Shown here in pieces: positions 23,001-32,570 of a DNA stretch of 64,000 nucleotides. Location of the stretch: the NCBI GenBank assembly GCA_947462335.1, contig OX381710.1:38749204-38813203 (forward strand), given 5' to 3'. The translations under genes and the position numbers were made by a program. Source of the DNA: Harmothoe impar. Taxonomy: Eukaryota > Annelida > Polychaeta > Phyllodocida > Polynoidae. The notes under the pieces are model-generated. The model had not been told where the DNA came from. It saw only the letters and a program-made list of their open reading frames with translations, and did not search any database. How positions within the stretch are numbered: position 1 is the first letter of the stretch; every line of letters begins with the position of its first letter.

Positions 23001-25351
23001 TCCATGCACTGTTGGGGTATGGTGATGGGCTGATTATGTTATTATCTGTACATGAACACTGTGATAATGGCAAGGAATAAGTCGAGGTACAACTACAGAT
23101 GGGTACAGCGGAAATACTACACAGATTGCTTAGAAGCCCTAGATTTTGGAAATATTGTATGCCGCTAATGTAAAATGAATCACTTTCCATACATACGTGT
23201 TGTCTCCAAACTAACCACATCATCTTTGCCAATGTATTACGTGTTCACTCCCGGCACCTTTACTTAATATCCTGCAGTAAATATTACCCTTAATACATTG
23301 GACTTTCAGCAAATGGAACTGCTAGAATACGACTCCAATCATCCGAGGGATACGGTGCGTAGGGTGTCAGAGCAAGTCAATGCAGCAAGATACTGTTATA
23401 AATTACTGCGCTTTACCGTCTTTGCTGCTATTGAATGCCAATGATATATGATAGTGAAGCCAGTTAAATTATCATCACTCTTTAGCACAAATGGTATGAC
23501 AGCGATTCTGCACTCTGATCTCAATAATTGAACATACAACACGCTTCTAGATAGACTGACACTGCCTACACTCGCCTTTACATCTTTACATCTATTCTAT
23601 GCTAATGTGACACGTATTGCTTACTCTTGAATATTTGAAAACACCGTCTTTTGATGATATTATAAACTCTATGTGAACGACGTAAGCTTACACGAACACT
23701 CTGTCCTCCTGCTTCTATACTATAAGAAATACACTAGATCATATTTTACAACAGTTGTTAACTGCATTCCTTTTCTAAACCTCTTTGAGAGATAACGAAA
23801 TAGGAATAAAACAATATGGTTGTCCCTAGAGCAAATTCCGTCAATCTTCCTGGAAAATTGGACTGATCAACGTGATTTGCACCTTTCAGGATTGGATGAG
23901 GGAGTTCTGCCCCAGTTTCAGTTTGGCTGATGTTCTTCTCAGATGTACGTCTTGTTAATACTTAAAGGACGGCATAGTGCATTTATGCATCATGTCTTAT
24001 TCATCACGAATGCGCCCTGGCGAGTTACTCGCCATCGCTGCATTCAAGCATCATGCAGACCCTATGGGATTGAGACACTTCCAAAGGGTCTTCATGATGC
24101 ACCAATGCAGCACTGGTGAGTTACTTGCCGGAGCTGCATTGGTGCATCATGACAACAAATGTCATCTTTCAGAGAGATGTGTCCTTAAAGGGTTAAGGGG
24201 TCTTTGTCACCGACGCAGTTACGTTGCATCAAAGCTTTATTCTGTGCAATGGCTTTCGGCTCAGAACCTGTGAAAGTATCAGCTGCAACTGACTTGTTTT
24301 TAAACTTTTCTTCTTGAACTGCTTTGAACGAAAACCATTGCAACGAATCCGGCGTAAAATAAGGAAAACTATCATATCCTGATATGTACTAAACGTAGAA
24401 CACAATAAAATATCGATATAATCATACTTTTGCTATAAAATGTTTTTTTGTCTTCTCTACAGCGCTTATATAAATATACTCATCATTCATAAATGTATTA
24501 TGAGAACTATAGTCTAGGATATATAGAGGACAAAATACAATGATCACACATACCACACGTTTATAACATTGTTTCAATATAATTATATATATGCGGGTGT
24601 TCAAATAGACTCTATCATTGTATATACATAACTATGAATATATACTATTAATATAAACATACACCATGGGCATCAACTGAGATGAGGCTTGCGGCAAGGG
24701 TATAGTATCGAAGTATTAACAAGGTGTGACACTCAAAGATTTCTCTCAACATTGCTGTTGGATTGTGTGATACCTACCAGTGGTTGTCTATGACACCGTA
24801 GATAAAAGAGAGGGACAATTTCAAAAGTATCGTAGTTCATTAACAGTATGAAAGCAGTGGCGGATCCAGGATTTTGAAAAGGGGAGCAGGTGCTATTGAG
24901 AAAATTCTTCCTTCCCAACCTTCGGATCAAATCTTATATTAGAAAACGTAACTTTTGGCCAAAAATAGGTGGAGGGGGCACCCCTCTAAATCCGCTACTG
25001 GAAACTATACTATCCTGTTTCACAGAGTTCCTGTACCATCATTTGTCATAAATAAGGGTATGAGTACAATGCATGTATTATGTATATAGATATGTCTTTC
25101 TGACTTGTTCTCTCTTTCTCATATTACAGGGAGCAGACGCCCCCTTAAGAGCCAACACCATCGCGCTCTGCCACCACTGCGGCACACAAGGAGAATATAA
25201 CGACAGAAAGTTCCAGAGCAACATTACGTTCTGTCAAAAGTCTAACCGCAACCAGGCGATTATTGTCGACACAACATCACGATTTCTCTTCCCGACTTCG
25301 TTCATGGTGTTTAACTTTGTGTATTGGCTGCTGTATGCTAGCATACTATAG
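1945..25351 (+). CDS. GLRA-like: Glycine-receptor-like Cys-loop chloride channel subunit (7-exon gene, 5' end missing)
   Basis: Seven exons joined at GT-AG introns with matching phases give about 407 residues of a pentameric ligand-gated chloride channel subunit, which would sit in the plasma membrane and open on binding a small transmitter. In order: N-terminal helix/loop region (YDSHIRP), loop D (FYLRQRWQDPRL), IWVPDLFF, FFRNEKAG, the 13-residue Cys-loop between two cysteines, loop B (GSYGYTTND), a second disulfide loop (C-x10-C) as in GlyR and GluCl, M1, M2 with the anion-channel PAR motif, M3, a short M3-M4 loop, M4 and a stop. Exon lengths of 68, 83 and 138 nt equal those I recall for vertebrate GLRA genes, and 221 nt is close to 224. 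The signal-peptide exon was not identified in 1-1944 and may lie outside the window. GluCl is the main alternative; M2 and M3 wording favours GlyR. Confidence 0.93.
2738..3080. mobile_element. MITE with AGGGGTAGACACT terminal inverted repeats
   Basis: The left end AGGGGTAGACACTGAC and right end GTTAGTGTCTACCCCT are inverted copies. GGCCCGGG-rich blocks follow inside each end, also inverted. It is 343 bp with no coding capacity. No clear target duplication was seen, so the superfamily is left open. Confidence 0.7.
5553..5569. repeat. Poly-C homopolymer
   Basis: An uninterrupted run of 17 cytosines lies in an intron. Its exact length may be unreliable in assembly. Confidence 0.8.
6686..6753 (+). 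CDS. GlyR-like exon B: beta1 strand, 68 nt
   Basis: Acceptor CTCTGCAG, donor GTGCGT. It encodes DPTIVYLNIFVNSISSIDDF and ends on a Met codon, matching the VNIFINSFGSI strand of glycine receptors. The 68-nt length is the size I recall for exon 3 of vertebrate GLRA genes. Phase joins on both sides without a shift. Confidence 0.92.
6971..7127. mobile_element. 157-bp TA-flanked MITE, CAC(T/C)GTAAA ends
   Basis: It starts CACCGTAAATAGTT and ends TTTACAGTG, with TA on both sides. The end sequence is shared with the element covering 1-809. Internally it repeats CTACTGTAGATACACATTA-like palindromic blocks. It ends 40 bp upstream of exon C. Confidence 0.6.
7168..7388 (+). CDS. GlyR-like exon C: loop D, loop A and beta strands
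   Basis: Acceptor ATTCCAG, donor GTTGGT (weaker than consensus). It encodes 73 codons plus two bases, including FYLRQRWQDPRL, NDIHRIWVPDLFFRNEKAG and a segment ending VLYSQ. The Arg codon at 7192-7194 aligns with GlyR R65, which contacts the agonist carboxylate. Reading past the donor leads into a MITE and a stop, so the exon ends here. Confidence 0.95.
7414..7604. mobile_element. Harbinger/Tourist-like MITE, copy 1
   Basis: Inverted ends begin GGGCC and continue with TTTTCCATTAGCCGAT-type sequence and AGGTGATCTGCAGGCAATCG. It is flanked by TTA at 7411-7413 and 7605-7607. A three-base TWA target duplication with GGG/CCC ends is typical of PIF/Harbinger. A second copy is at 29202-29396. Confidence 0.75.
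7721..7888. repeat. 168-bp hairpin with perfect 46-bp arms
   Basis: Bases 7721-7766 are the exact reverse complement of 7843-7888. A further 17-bp arm inside (GTCTGGCAATGCTGGA and its complement) is also perfect, so almost all of the element folds. The outer and inner arms are partial direct copies of each other. It has no coding potential. The perfect arms imply recent origin or conversion. Confidence 0.85.
7889..12198 (+). other. Rest of GlyR-like intron C-D
   Basis: This is AT-rich intronic sequence without a supported exon. The interval 9720-9850 is richer in GC and holds GAGCTGCTC at 9794. Short open frames here lack family similarity. Confidence 0.5.
12199..12281 (+). CDS. GlyR-like exon D: signature Cys-loop, 83 nt
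   Basis: Acceptor TTTTACAG, donor GTAAGT. It encodes ISLRLD followed by C-MMQLQKYPLDDQK-C, exactly 13 residues between the cysteines as in all Cys-loop receptors, then RMEIGS. The 83-nt length is the size I recall for the equivalent vertebrate GLRA exon. The last base starts the Tyr codon of loop B, finished by the next exon. Confidence 0.96.
12410..12640 (+). promoter_or_regulatory. CpG-rich intronic patch, possible alternative promoter
   Basis: CpG and GC content rise sharply against AT-rich flanks. The patch has AAGATGGCG (YY1-type start-site motif) at 12451, many CpGs and one GAGCAGCTC at 12570. It lies about 130 bp after exon D. Confidence 0.4.
12453..12498 (+). CDS. Candidate alternative first coding exon
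   Basis: ATG within AAGATGGCG opens 15 codons (MAYTGTRTKEADDNE) and reaches a donor-like GTGCGT with one base left over. That phase is compatible with exon E at 18919, so splicing would give an N-terminally shortened receptor chain without the Cys-loop. Without splicing the frame stops four codons later. The basis is context and phase only. Confidence 0.25.
13727..14020. repeat. Degenerate tandem repeat with TTTCCATRTACTACT core
   Basis: At least five copies of an ATTTCCATATACTACTT-like core are spaced roughly 70-80 bp apart just outside the left end of the 14.1-18.5 kb element. Confidence 0.55.
14330..14990. repeat. Tandem about 180-bp units in left arm of element 1
   Basis: CCTCATGTTGCTA cores at about 14385, 14572, 14748 and 14925 mark four units spaced 176-187 bp. 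Each also has an AAACCAGACTTTGC block. The right arm has matching inverted units near 17850, 18024 and 18201. Confidence 0.8.
15171..15540. repeat. Nested fold-back repeat
   Basis: CAGGGCTACCAGTGGGAGCC near 15255 is mirrored by GGCTCCCACTGGTAGCCCTG near 15441. The outer GGGGCCCAT near 15183 is mirrored by ATGGGCCCC near 15528. The arms are about 100 bp with a 170-bp spacer. Confidence 0.75.
16308..16378 (+). repeat. tRNA-like sequence, SINE-type unit 1
   Basis: A 71-nt tRNA-like fold: acceptor strands AGAACCG and CAGTTCT pair at six of seven positions. TAGTGGTTAACATTCC resembles box A and GGTTTGATTCCC resembles box B. Mismatches in the anticodon and T stems argue for a tRNA-derived repeat rather than a working tRNA. 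Confidence 0.55.
16690..16760 (+). repeat. tRNA-like sequence, SINE-type unit 2
   Basis: This is a diverged second copy of the unit 382 bp upstream, also 71 nt. The acceptor strands GGAACTG and CAGTTCT pair throughout (one G-T). Box A-like TTATGGTTAGCATTCC and box B GGGTTCAATTCC are present. The flanking sequence (CCGTGCCTGAGTGGTAGGCT, GTACCGATCCAGTA) is duplicated as well, so the whole 380-bp block is repeated. Confidence 0.55.
18591..18893 (+). repeat. 40-bp minisatellite before exon E
   Basis: About seven units carry GTGAACTAACAGAGAGGCCT and TGTTAACTGTTAAT, with spacing of 40-41 bp. It stops about 25 bp before the exon E boundary, so it abuts the branch-point region. Confidence 0.85.
18919..19056 (+). 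CDS. GlyR-like exon E: loop B to loop C, 138 nt
   Basis: Acceptor TGTTGCAG, donor GTAACT. It encodes (Y)GYTTNDLVFKW, then LELPEF and GDCTRVFST. The cysteine is the first of the second disulfide that GlyR and GluCl share. The length equals the 138-nt vertebrate GLRA exon as I recall it. A 40-bp minisatellite ends about 25 bp before the exon. Confidence 0.94.
19087..19205 (+). repeat. Dispersed repeat, copy 2
   Basis: A diverged partner of 942-1085 in the same orientation, lying just after exon E. Confidence 0.5.
19206..20000 (+). other. Rest of GlyR-like intron E-F
   Basis: AT-rich intron ending in a C-rich tract before the acceptor. No other structure recognised. Confidence 0.5.
20001..20404 (+). 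CDS. GlyR-like exon F: loop C end, M1-M2-M3
   Basis: Acceptor GGTTGCAG, donor GTGAGT. It completes loop C (TGSFAC; Thr and Phe at the positions of GlyR T204 and F207), then M1 (LLQTYIPSFLIVVLSWVSFW), M2 starting PARISLG, the M2-M3 linker RLPRVSYIKAIDVW and M3 (AVCLVFVFSALIEY). A basic start of the cytoplasmic loop follows (RKTKSKDKHRHR). It corresponds to two exons in vertebrate GLRA genes, so an intron is absent here. Without splicing the frame runs on to a stop at 20543. Confidence 0.97.
22751..22763 (+). promoter_or_regulatory. CTCF-like motif
   Basis: CCGCCAGGGGGCG differs from the conserved CTCF core CCASYAGRKGGCR at one base. It lies in a short GC-rich patch with the two GTCACGTGAC palindromes 15 and 47 bp downstream. 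Confidence 0.4.
22778..22819. promoter_or_regulatory. Pair of GTCACGTGAC palindromes
   Basis: Identical 10-bp palindromes at 22778-22787 and 22810-22819 are spaced 32 bp apart, about three helical turns. GTCACGTGAC is a high-affinity site for USF/MITF/TFE-type bHLH-ZIP proteins. Confidence 0.45.
24092..24152. repeat. Perfect 20-bp inverted repeat
   Basis: 24092-24111 and 24133-24152 are exact reverse complements around a 21-bp loop. Related CATGATGCA/TGCATCATG words extend from 23985. It may be the core of a small fold-back repeat bounded by TTAAAGGAC (23963) and GTCCTTAAAG (24181). Confidence 0.6.
24855..25000. mobile_element. hAT-like MITE, CAGTGGCGGATCC ends
   Basis: It starts CAGTGGCGGATCCAGGATTT and ends AAATCCGCTACTG, imperfect inverted ends of a kind common in animal hAT MITEs. 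It is 146 bp. A clean 8-bp target duplication is not visible. It ends 129 bp before the last receptor exon. Confidence 0.6.
25130..25351 (+). CDS. GlyR-like last exon: end of M3-M4 loop, M4, stop
   Basis: Acceptor ATATTACAG at phase 0, stop TAG at 25349-25351. The first two thirds is loop with a cysteine/histidine cluster (ALCHHCG, ITFC). Then TSRFLFPTSFMVFNFVYWLL matches the M4 pattern SRxxFPxxFxxFNxxYW of glycine receptors, and the protein ends six residues after it. Confidence 0.93.
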   Translation, partial: GADAPLRANTIALCHHCGTQGEYNDRKFQSNITFCQKSNRNQAIIVDTTSRFLFPTSFMVFNFVYWLLYASIL

Positions 25352-26969
25352 AAATCCTATCTAGAAAGATGAAGAAAGTAACATGAAATGTTAACATTCC
25401 AACGTGATATAGCCCATTCCCGTGTTTATAATCCTATACATTGTAACTAATACATAACATAAATAATGCCGTGTTATATGATAGATCGATATTAATCCTA
25501 AACCGAGAAATAATCCCAAACCTCTGTATTGTATATCCATACCTTCCTGCCAAATATGAACAAATGATATTTAAACAAATCATATCGGGCATCCGTTGGT
25601 TAGATTGGTATTGTTTAGATTCCTTGATGTTTACAATAACAGCAATACTAACAACATCATAAAAAGAAATCCATCAAACTGTAGACTAGCAACATGAGAC
25701 CAGTGCTGCCCTCACCCGACTATGACGTCACTTCCGATGTGAAAGAGTGGGCGATAATGAGTGACAGAAGTCAGGTATGGCCCATGTGGTCTGAAACTAA
25801 GAACAAAGATTGAAAAAATAGGATGAATTAATACTACTGCCATACGTAATGCGTAGCAAAGTAATTAACCTTGAACGGTTCATTGTGCGACCCCCGCCTA
25901 GGAACCCGTGACTTGGAATCGTAATGCCCCGTCGTCATTACGTCATATTTTGTTCTTTTACTTGAGTTGGAATTCGCCATTAGACGCTGACAGAACACCC
26001 TTACGTCATGTGACGCTCTCAGTCTCCTCATTGTTGTTTACATATGTCTAGAGGGTTAGATAAGCCCCCTTGTAAACAGTAATAACAGGAATTTGGTGTT
26101 CATTATCATATTCAAGATTGAATATCTAGATCCTATAGTAAGTGGTAGTGGCCCAACCAGAGGTGACGACCTAATTGATGAAACCCGCCAGCTAGTGACG
26201 ACAACCATCAGTTTCACCCCTAAAATGCCCCGACCCTATCCACCATGTGTGTATCCCTGACTTGATATTAGATAAGGTGTATTCCCCCAATACCTATTGG
26301 CAGAATATCTTATTGTTCATTGCATTCATTAATTGACTTAGTGGTGTCTAGAAAAAATACCCTTGATAATACATACCCCTTCAATGGTGTGCCGCTTTGA
26401 TTATAAATATCTAGTTCTAGGGCATATAAACCTCCCCTTAATTCTCACGGTGTTGGTAGTATGATACGCAATAAGGACACCGTACACAACAGAGGATCCC
26501 TTGGTGTGGTAGGATGTCACCACTCACTAATAGACTTACTACTGTATCCAGGATATATACATATATATACTCACAGTGGCACTGCATCTTTATTTAGTGC
26601 CCTAGACCTGAGGACATACTGCAATACCACTTCACATACACGTGTGTTGCAAGGAGCTGCTCTTACACTATATGCCTTTAGTGAGCAACTCATGTTTCCA
26701 GCTCCTACAGACTCACTGAGTTGCTCGTGGCACTGGCGTCACCGCCCCTGGCGACCAGTGGACACTTTACTATACTGTGTGTTGTCAACTATCACTTATA
26801 CTCATTATGATCTAGCCGCCAACTTGGATTATGTGCTCACTGACACTCTTATCAATATCCTGCTGGTTGGAGGGGGATGTTATCTTTAGGGTGGACTTCT
26901 TTTCCCGAGCTTTATCCCCCGCTAGCTCTTTCCCACATCCGGGACACGTCAACCACCATCACGAGGCTC
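25352..26969 (+). other. 3' flank of receptor gene
   Basis: It would include the 3' UTR, but no convincing poly-A signal was assigned. At 26654-26726 lie GAGCTGCTC, GAGCAACTC and GAGTTGCTC about 30 bp apart. No supported gene. Confidence 0.45.
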
Positions 26970-27153
26970 TGACCTCTTGGGGTTTGACCTCCGTGACCTT
27001 GAACCTGCTGCTGACTTTGATTGCCATCGGCAATGCTTCTGCCCTCTGCAGAGTCTCTGCGGAAGTTCACAATGCGCATGCTCAATCCACGCTCTACATC
27101 CCTTTTGGAAATTGCAACCACCCCAGGTCCAAGAGTGTGGAGGAATGACGTCA
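26970..27153. promoter_or_regulatory. Cluster of nuclear-receptor half-sites and a CRE
   Basis: TGACCT occurs at 26970, 26985 and 26994. The last two form a direct repeat with 3-bp spacing, and the third extends to TGACCTTGA (complement TCAAGGTCA, the ERR/SF-1 type site). TGACGTCA, a perfect CRE, is at 27146-27153, and TGCGCATG near 27073 is NRF1-like. The interval is GC-richer than its flanks. It may be an enhancer or promoter. Confidence 0.4.
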
Positions 27154-29201
27154 TGCATACACCCGAAGGACGTTTTTGAGTGGACGCCGTCAAATTGGAG
27201 GTGTACAAAGAGACGACTTGATGGACCTTTCTTTAAAGGTTAGCTTGATGCCGATGCTTTATATAGATAGAGATAGAAGCTATACTGGTTGCTTCATGCA
27301 TTTGGACAAGTGGGGCAAAGTGGGAGCCCTGGGCTCTGTGGACTATAGAAACACTGTGCTATTTCACTATACTCAACACTAAGCTAGGACTGCACCCTTC
27401 ACCCTAGTGCAGCACATTTGTCTTTGTGCAGTACTTACTATGTGCTAGTATACTGACACTCAGTGCTGAACTCATATAGTGCCCATGCAGCACTTCAGTA
27501 ACACTACCAGTATGTATATAATATCACCTGTCTATGAATAACTACTGCAATACTGCCCACAACAACTACAGAGCCTCAGATGAGAATCTGTATCTCACCT
27601 AGGTCATTGTAATTTGTATCTCTACTGAGATAGCTGTAAATAGTACACTGCCTTTTCATATGGTTCCATTTTTACAAAGATGTCCTCCGTAGAATCTCTC
27701 ATTTGTTTTATGGCTTTGAGTGTTCCAAACTTTTAATAACTACATATTTCACATTATTACAATACTGGTACTACGTATGGTCATTATTTATTACAATGCA
27801 ATGGTTGTGTTCATTAAAGTGACATTATATCACAATAGTGTTAGGTGCATTGGACAAGTCATTGTTGTTTTTAACGGTGATACATTATGTCTATAAGGCT
27901 ACTGTCGGTCAGAGCTAAAACGAGAGAATAATACATTATCGTTCATTTATTATGGATCAGTGCTCCAATTTACCTGATCAGAATGCTCGGATTTATGTTT
28001 AAGGTAACCTCATCAACTTAGTTACTGTGAAGAAAATATCTTTGAGTATATAATGTAGTATTATGGTGTGTAGAATTTACTGCATAGAGGCTTGGGGTAT
28101 GTATATCATTCTATTGAATGTATATTGTATGGAATCTGTTATCCTGGTACATATCGGTTGTATATATTATACATGGAAGTTTGTGTAGTGTCTCTCCTGA
28201 GGTCAAGGTGGTAAGGACTTGGTTAAACGTTTCAATGGTATATGATACTGTGAGATTTCACACTATTGGTTGCATGCTGAATGCAGTATATGAGCATGAA
28301 GTAATGCACTAAATGGTGTTATAATATGTATGCATATGTCGTGGTGGGTTTACTCTGTATCAGTTGACAGTTTGGGTGTCAAATGTGAATATGTTGATAT
28401 TCGTGAGCCTGACCAAAAGGAAGATTGCTGTAGCCTACTTACTATCATTATGTGTCAGTAAAACAAATAATGGTGTCGTAGGATGTGACGCTAGTGCACC
28501 CTATCAGTGAGTATGGGAAAGTACTGTCACATCCGGGAATATTAGTGCCACTATGTGACATTGGCACATTGTGAAACACTGGTGTCACATTCTGATACAC
28601 TGGTGTCACATCTTAGTAAAACACTTCAAATGTGTCAAGATATTTTGTGACACTTTTTAATACATTAAGCATAAGCAGACATTGTCAGGAAGACCGATGG
28701 TCTGTGCATTTATTATTGCTACCTTTCTGTGACGATTATGTTATAAGCCCTCCGTAGAAAACACAGAACTTATCGTTATGTCTAATAAAGGTACCAAGCC
28801 GCTGTTATTTTGTATGTTACCCGTTGGAAGTTCTTATGTGTAGATTGTCACTCCATCACAACATACTGTTTTACAGACTGTACATGCAGAAACAAGCTCA
28901 AATACAATAAAACACATAATCATATCATTACGAACGTTTACTTTCCAAACCTTGAACTTTATGCTTCATCTTCATACATAATGATAACTACACCTTCCAT
29001 CATCACCCACACATAGCCAACTGACTGAGGAAATGTCACGGCCACGGATCACATTACAGACGTTATTGGTCACACAATATTACATGGATGGGGCTGTGCA
29101 AAAGCCGGACCTCTTCCAAATGATTCAAATTTACATTAGTGAACGTATTTGCAGACTGCCCGACTCCATTTTACTATGGAGTAACTGCCTTCTGCCTTTA
29201 A
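27154..29201. other. No gene recognised
   Basis: AT-rich sequence. Repeated TGTCACA/TGTGACA words cluster at 28480-28660. One AATAAA near 28783 could be a poly-A signal for an unseen transcript. Confidence 0.4.
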
Positions 29202-29396
29202 GGACATTTTCCATTGGCCGATTTGGAGTTGATCGGCAGGCAATCGACAGACAATCCGCAGGTAGAGCTATAGCAAACCACTGATTAGTGTACTCTGTGT
29301 AGTGTATAATTGTTGTGGCTCTACTTGAAGATTGTCTCCCGATTATCTGCCGATTGCCTGCCGATCAACTCCAAATCGGGCAATGGAAAATGGCCC
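29202..29396. mobile_element. Harbinger/Tourist-like MITE, copy 2
   Basis: The ends GGACATTTTCCATTGGCCGAT and the complement of CGGGCAATGGAAAATGGCCC are inverted. TAA flanks it at 29199-29201 and 29397-29399. It shares the GATCGGCAGGCAATCG interior with the copy at 7414-7604. Confidence 0.8.
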
Positions 29397-30739
29397 TAAA
29401 CCGATCTCCTTTATACTGCTCATACTGCAGGGGCAGCAATTGTTTCGTCTTTAACGGGACCTAATAGAACACTAGTATTCATTATGCAAACTGTTCAACG
29501 GTACATTTGAAACCATGATGAAATATAAACTAACATCTCTGTATAGTTTGAAAAACTTTCAGTAGCTGTCCGGATTGCTAACTGAGAAAAGACCCTTAGT
29601 AGTTTATGGGCTACAGATGAACAGTGCGATATCCATGAATATACTGTTAAATTACAACGTGATATTTCAATTGAACAGAAACCATGTTTGACTTGACTGT
29701 AAAAGTAATATCTGTTTAACAAAGCGGTATCGATTCGCCTTTCCAAATCGGGTTACCTTTAGTTAATGAACTACACTATAACTACAGCGTACGGTTTTCT
29801 AACTCCCATCCTTCCAATAAACACACGCTAGGGGATACTCCAATTTCTCTGCTTTTGTATGACTCCAAACCAAAACAATGTCAACTTTCTCAGAACACCT
29901 ACACCGGAAGTCATGCATGATTCGTCAAAGCCAATCTCGTTGTCTCATGCTCTTTGATCTCAGCCTTTAGACATTTATCAGAATACTCATAGTGGGCATA
30001 AAACCTCCTAATCATGTCTCACGAGACCTAAAATGATTATCAAACAAACTCCAGTCTAGCAGAAATGTTGAAAAATTATTATGAACACTAATGAGATATT
30101 TAAGAGATTTTCAGAAATATTTAACCTTGATAATTGAACATCACAAATGTGATTTGAAACAATAATATGTTAGTTAATTGCTGTATGATGCACAGATTAT
30201 CATAATATTGATATGGTGGCATGAAGTTACATAGAACTGCGGAGGTCTGGCTTTACAGTGGGTATGGACGAGGAACAGGGATCATCTTTCAAATCGACTA
30301 GGATATTCAATAAAACGTCACACCTGATGCGCTACCTGCTGTGATCGTATGACCTATATTTGAGCTTACATTTGAACTCACTGTCAGATTTGCACTCGGT
30401 GTAGATCATGGTCTTCTTTTGGAGTACACGCATTAATATGACAGGGACGTTTTTTTTATATTTCCCATCTTTAAAGGTAATCAGATCGACCTTACATCAA
30501 AAGGACATCAAGCAAATATAATTTTGGGTATCGAGCTCATCGATACTTAAAGGGGAAGGATGGGACAAAGGATATAGAAGGGATAATTAAGTGGGGAAGG
30601 CAACAAAGGAGCTACAGGATAAATTAACGTGACCTTCAATCAAAACCTAGAATATTATGTACATTGTACAATAGTTGCGTTTCTATTTGAGTCTGTGATA
30701 TATAGTTACTCCCGTTAATGGCCGACCCTAACCATAACT
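29397..30739. other. No gene recognised
   Basis: AT-rich, no repeat or coding structure identified. Confidence 0.4.
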
Positions 30740-31500
30740 GTAACATACCAACACCTCCCCGCCCTCCTCCTCTCCCGATATCATCATCCTCAAATGCCCT
30801 TCCCCAAACCACGCCATTACAAGCCCATAACGAGGCCATAGCGGCACCAGCCAATCAGTGAGCACATCCCAGGATCCTCTCTGAATAGCGTCTACTTCCT
30901 GTAATGGCACAGCGGCCGCGGCACTCTCCCAACACAGTCTCAAATAGGACCCTGCCCAAGGCTCGGACTTCGACTGCAGGAAATCTTCTGTGGAAGTAGG
31001 GGGGTTGTCTCTTATCCGCATGACACAGTGCTAGTATCCTCACATGGAAATAGTTCTTAGAATTCTTAACATCTACCACAAAATATATTCCTAACGTCTA
31101 CTACTACAAAAACAAGGCTATTCTTTCTCTTATTTCTCTTATTTTAAACATTTGTTCATACATTCCCTTAGATATTGGAATTAATTCATGCTTTGTATAA
31201 ATTTTCATGTTAAAAGCATGGCATAGGCAAGCTCTCAGGGAAATCGGCCGCGTTGTGGCAGCGAGAAAGTAGTGCCGGTAGAAACCGATGCGATAATCTG
31301 CTCGGAGATTGCCGTCGCGGCAGGAATCGAGCCGTGGCGGCAGAGGAAGGCTGGTTGGCTGAGGAGGGGTTCCGGTTCAGGCGACGAGCTTCGACGTCTT
31401 CAGGCCTAGGCCCAACAGGATTTCCGGCAACCAGACATGCGCAAAGGTCGGTGGGTTCAAAGATGGCGGCAGGTGGTTGTAAGTAGGAGGGGAGAGGATG
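30740..31500 (+). promoter_or_regulatory. CpG-rich promoter-like zone
   Basis: Two CpG-rich blocks (30740-31020 and 31230-31490) stand out from AT-rich flanks. They contain CCAATCA (30851), an ETS-type CTTCCTG (30895), CATGCGCA (NRF1-like, 31436) and AAGATGGCGGC (YY1-type, 31460). This set is typical of housekeeping promoters. Confidence 0.45.
31463..31478 (+). CDS. Candidate first coding exon (MAAGG)
   Basis: The ATG inside AAGATGGCGGC opens MAAGG and reaches a perfect donor GTAAGT at 31479, one base into a codon. A YY1 motif that includes the start codon, followed by a very short first coding exon, is a common animal arrangement. No downstream partner exon was identified. Confidence 0.35.
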
Positions 31501-32570
31501 GAAGCCTTTCAGAACCACTCACCGACCACGGAGATGGGCAGGTGTAATATGGGTAGATACACTTATGGACAGGTGTGGAATTCCAATACAATGCGCTCAT
31601 GGCTTAGATATTGTAAATGGAAATTAGAATAATGCATAAAACATATCTATACCTTCCACGTCCAATACTGATCAATACTAATGATACAAAATGCCCCTGT
31701 GTCATAGGTAGGAAACGCTATACCCTAATGTTAATTTGTCATTTAATTTGCTCCACATGGCTGCATAAGAGCTTTAATATAGATCTATATCGGTATTTGG
31801 GAAATTTGGAAATTGATCCTTTCTAACAAAAAGCCAAAGCTAGGCTCTAGAAAATCAGCATAATTATCTTGCATCAGTGAGCCATTCCTAATGCGCACAC
31901 GAAATCCTCATCACACTGGCTAACTTATATATATGGAACATTGAAATGGATTTATAATGTCGAACATTATTCAGAAATATTCTCCACAACCATGATTTCC
32001 AATTCTTTTAAGGGAAAATAGAACAAAGCCGTTGCCTGAGTGTGGAATGCCAAGTCTCACATCCATCAACGCCTCAGAGAAATGAGGAACAATTCATCTT
32101 ACTGGCCCTTTTCATCCTGGCATCTATGCATTCTCATGTGAAGGCTGGACGAAATTAGATTTGTATATTGGAGCCTAAAATGGGGATCCAACCACGGACG
32201 TTTAGAGGGAACTAAGATAAAGGGCTATTCACTTCCATTAAAGGAGGCATTGAAATGCTATGCCATCCGGCTACATTAAGCTCAGACCAGAGTCATACCA
32301 CAGCAGAACCAGCAGTATAGGAGCGTTCTTGGAGAAATGGGACCGAACGACATAACTTATCTCTGTACTTGTCACTGCTTTCATAAGGAGAATTTATCAC
32401 AAGGTCATTGTTTTTTAACAATGCCATCATGGCGAAACCATCACGCTACCCTGATTTCCCACATGGGTGGCCTCACTGACAGGACATGAAAAAATAATAC
32501 AAATATAATAGATAGTAATAATTGCCCCTGCCAGTATTATAGAGCTTTGGATATATCAAGTCCCATTGAG
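31501..32570. other. No gene recognised
   Basis: AT-rich sequence. If the 31463 exon is real, this is its first intron. Confidence 0.35.

Larger units (their letters stand above)
20405..25129 (+). other. GlyR-like intron F-G
   Basis: This 4.7-kb intron interrupts the M3-M4 loop coding sequence. It holds a GC-rich patch (21800-21980) with two GAGCTGCTC motifs, the CTCF-like/CACGTG cluster, a 20-bp-arm hairpin and a hAT-like MITE. Extra loop exons, if used, could not be recognised. Confidence 0.55.
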
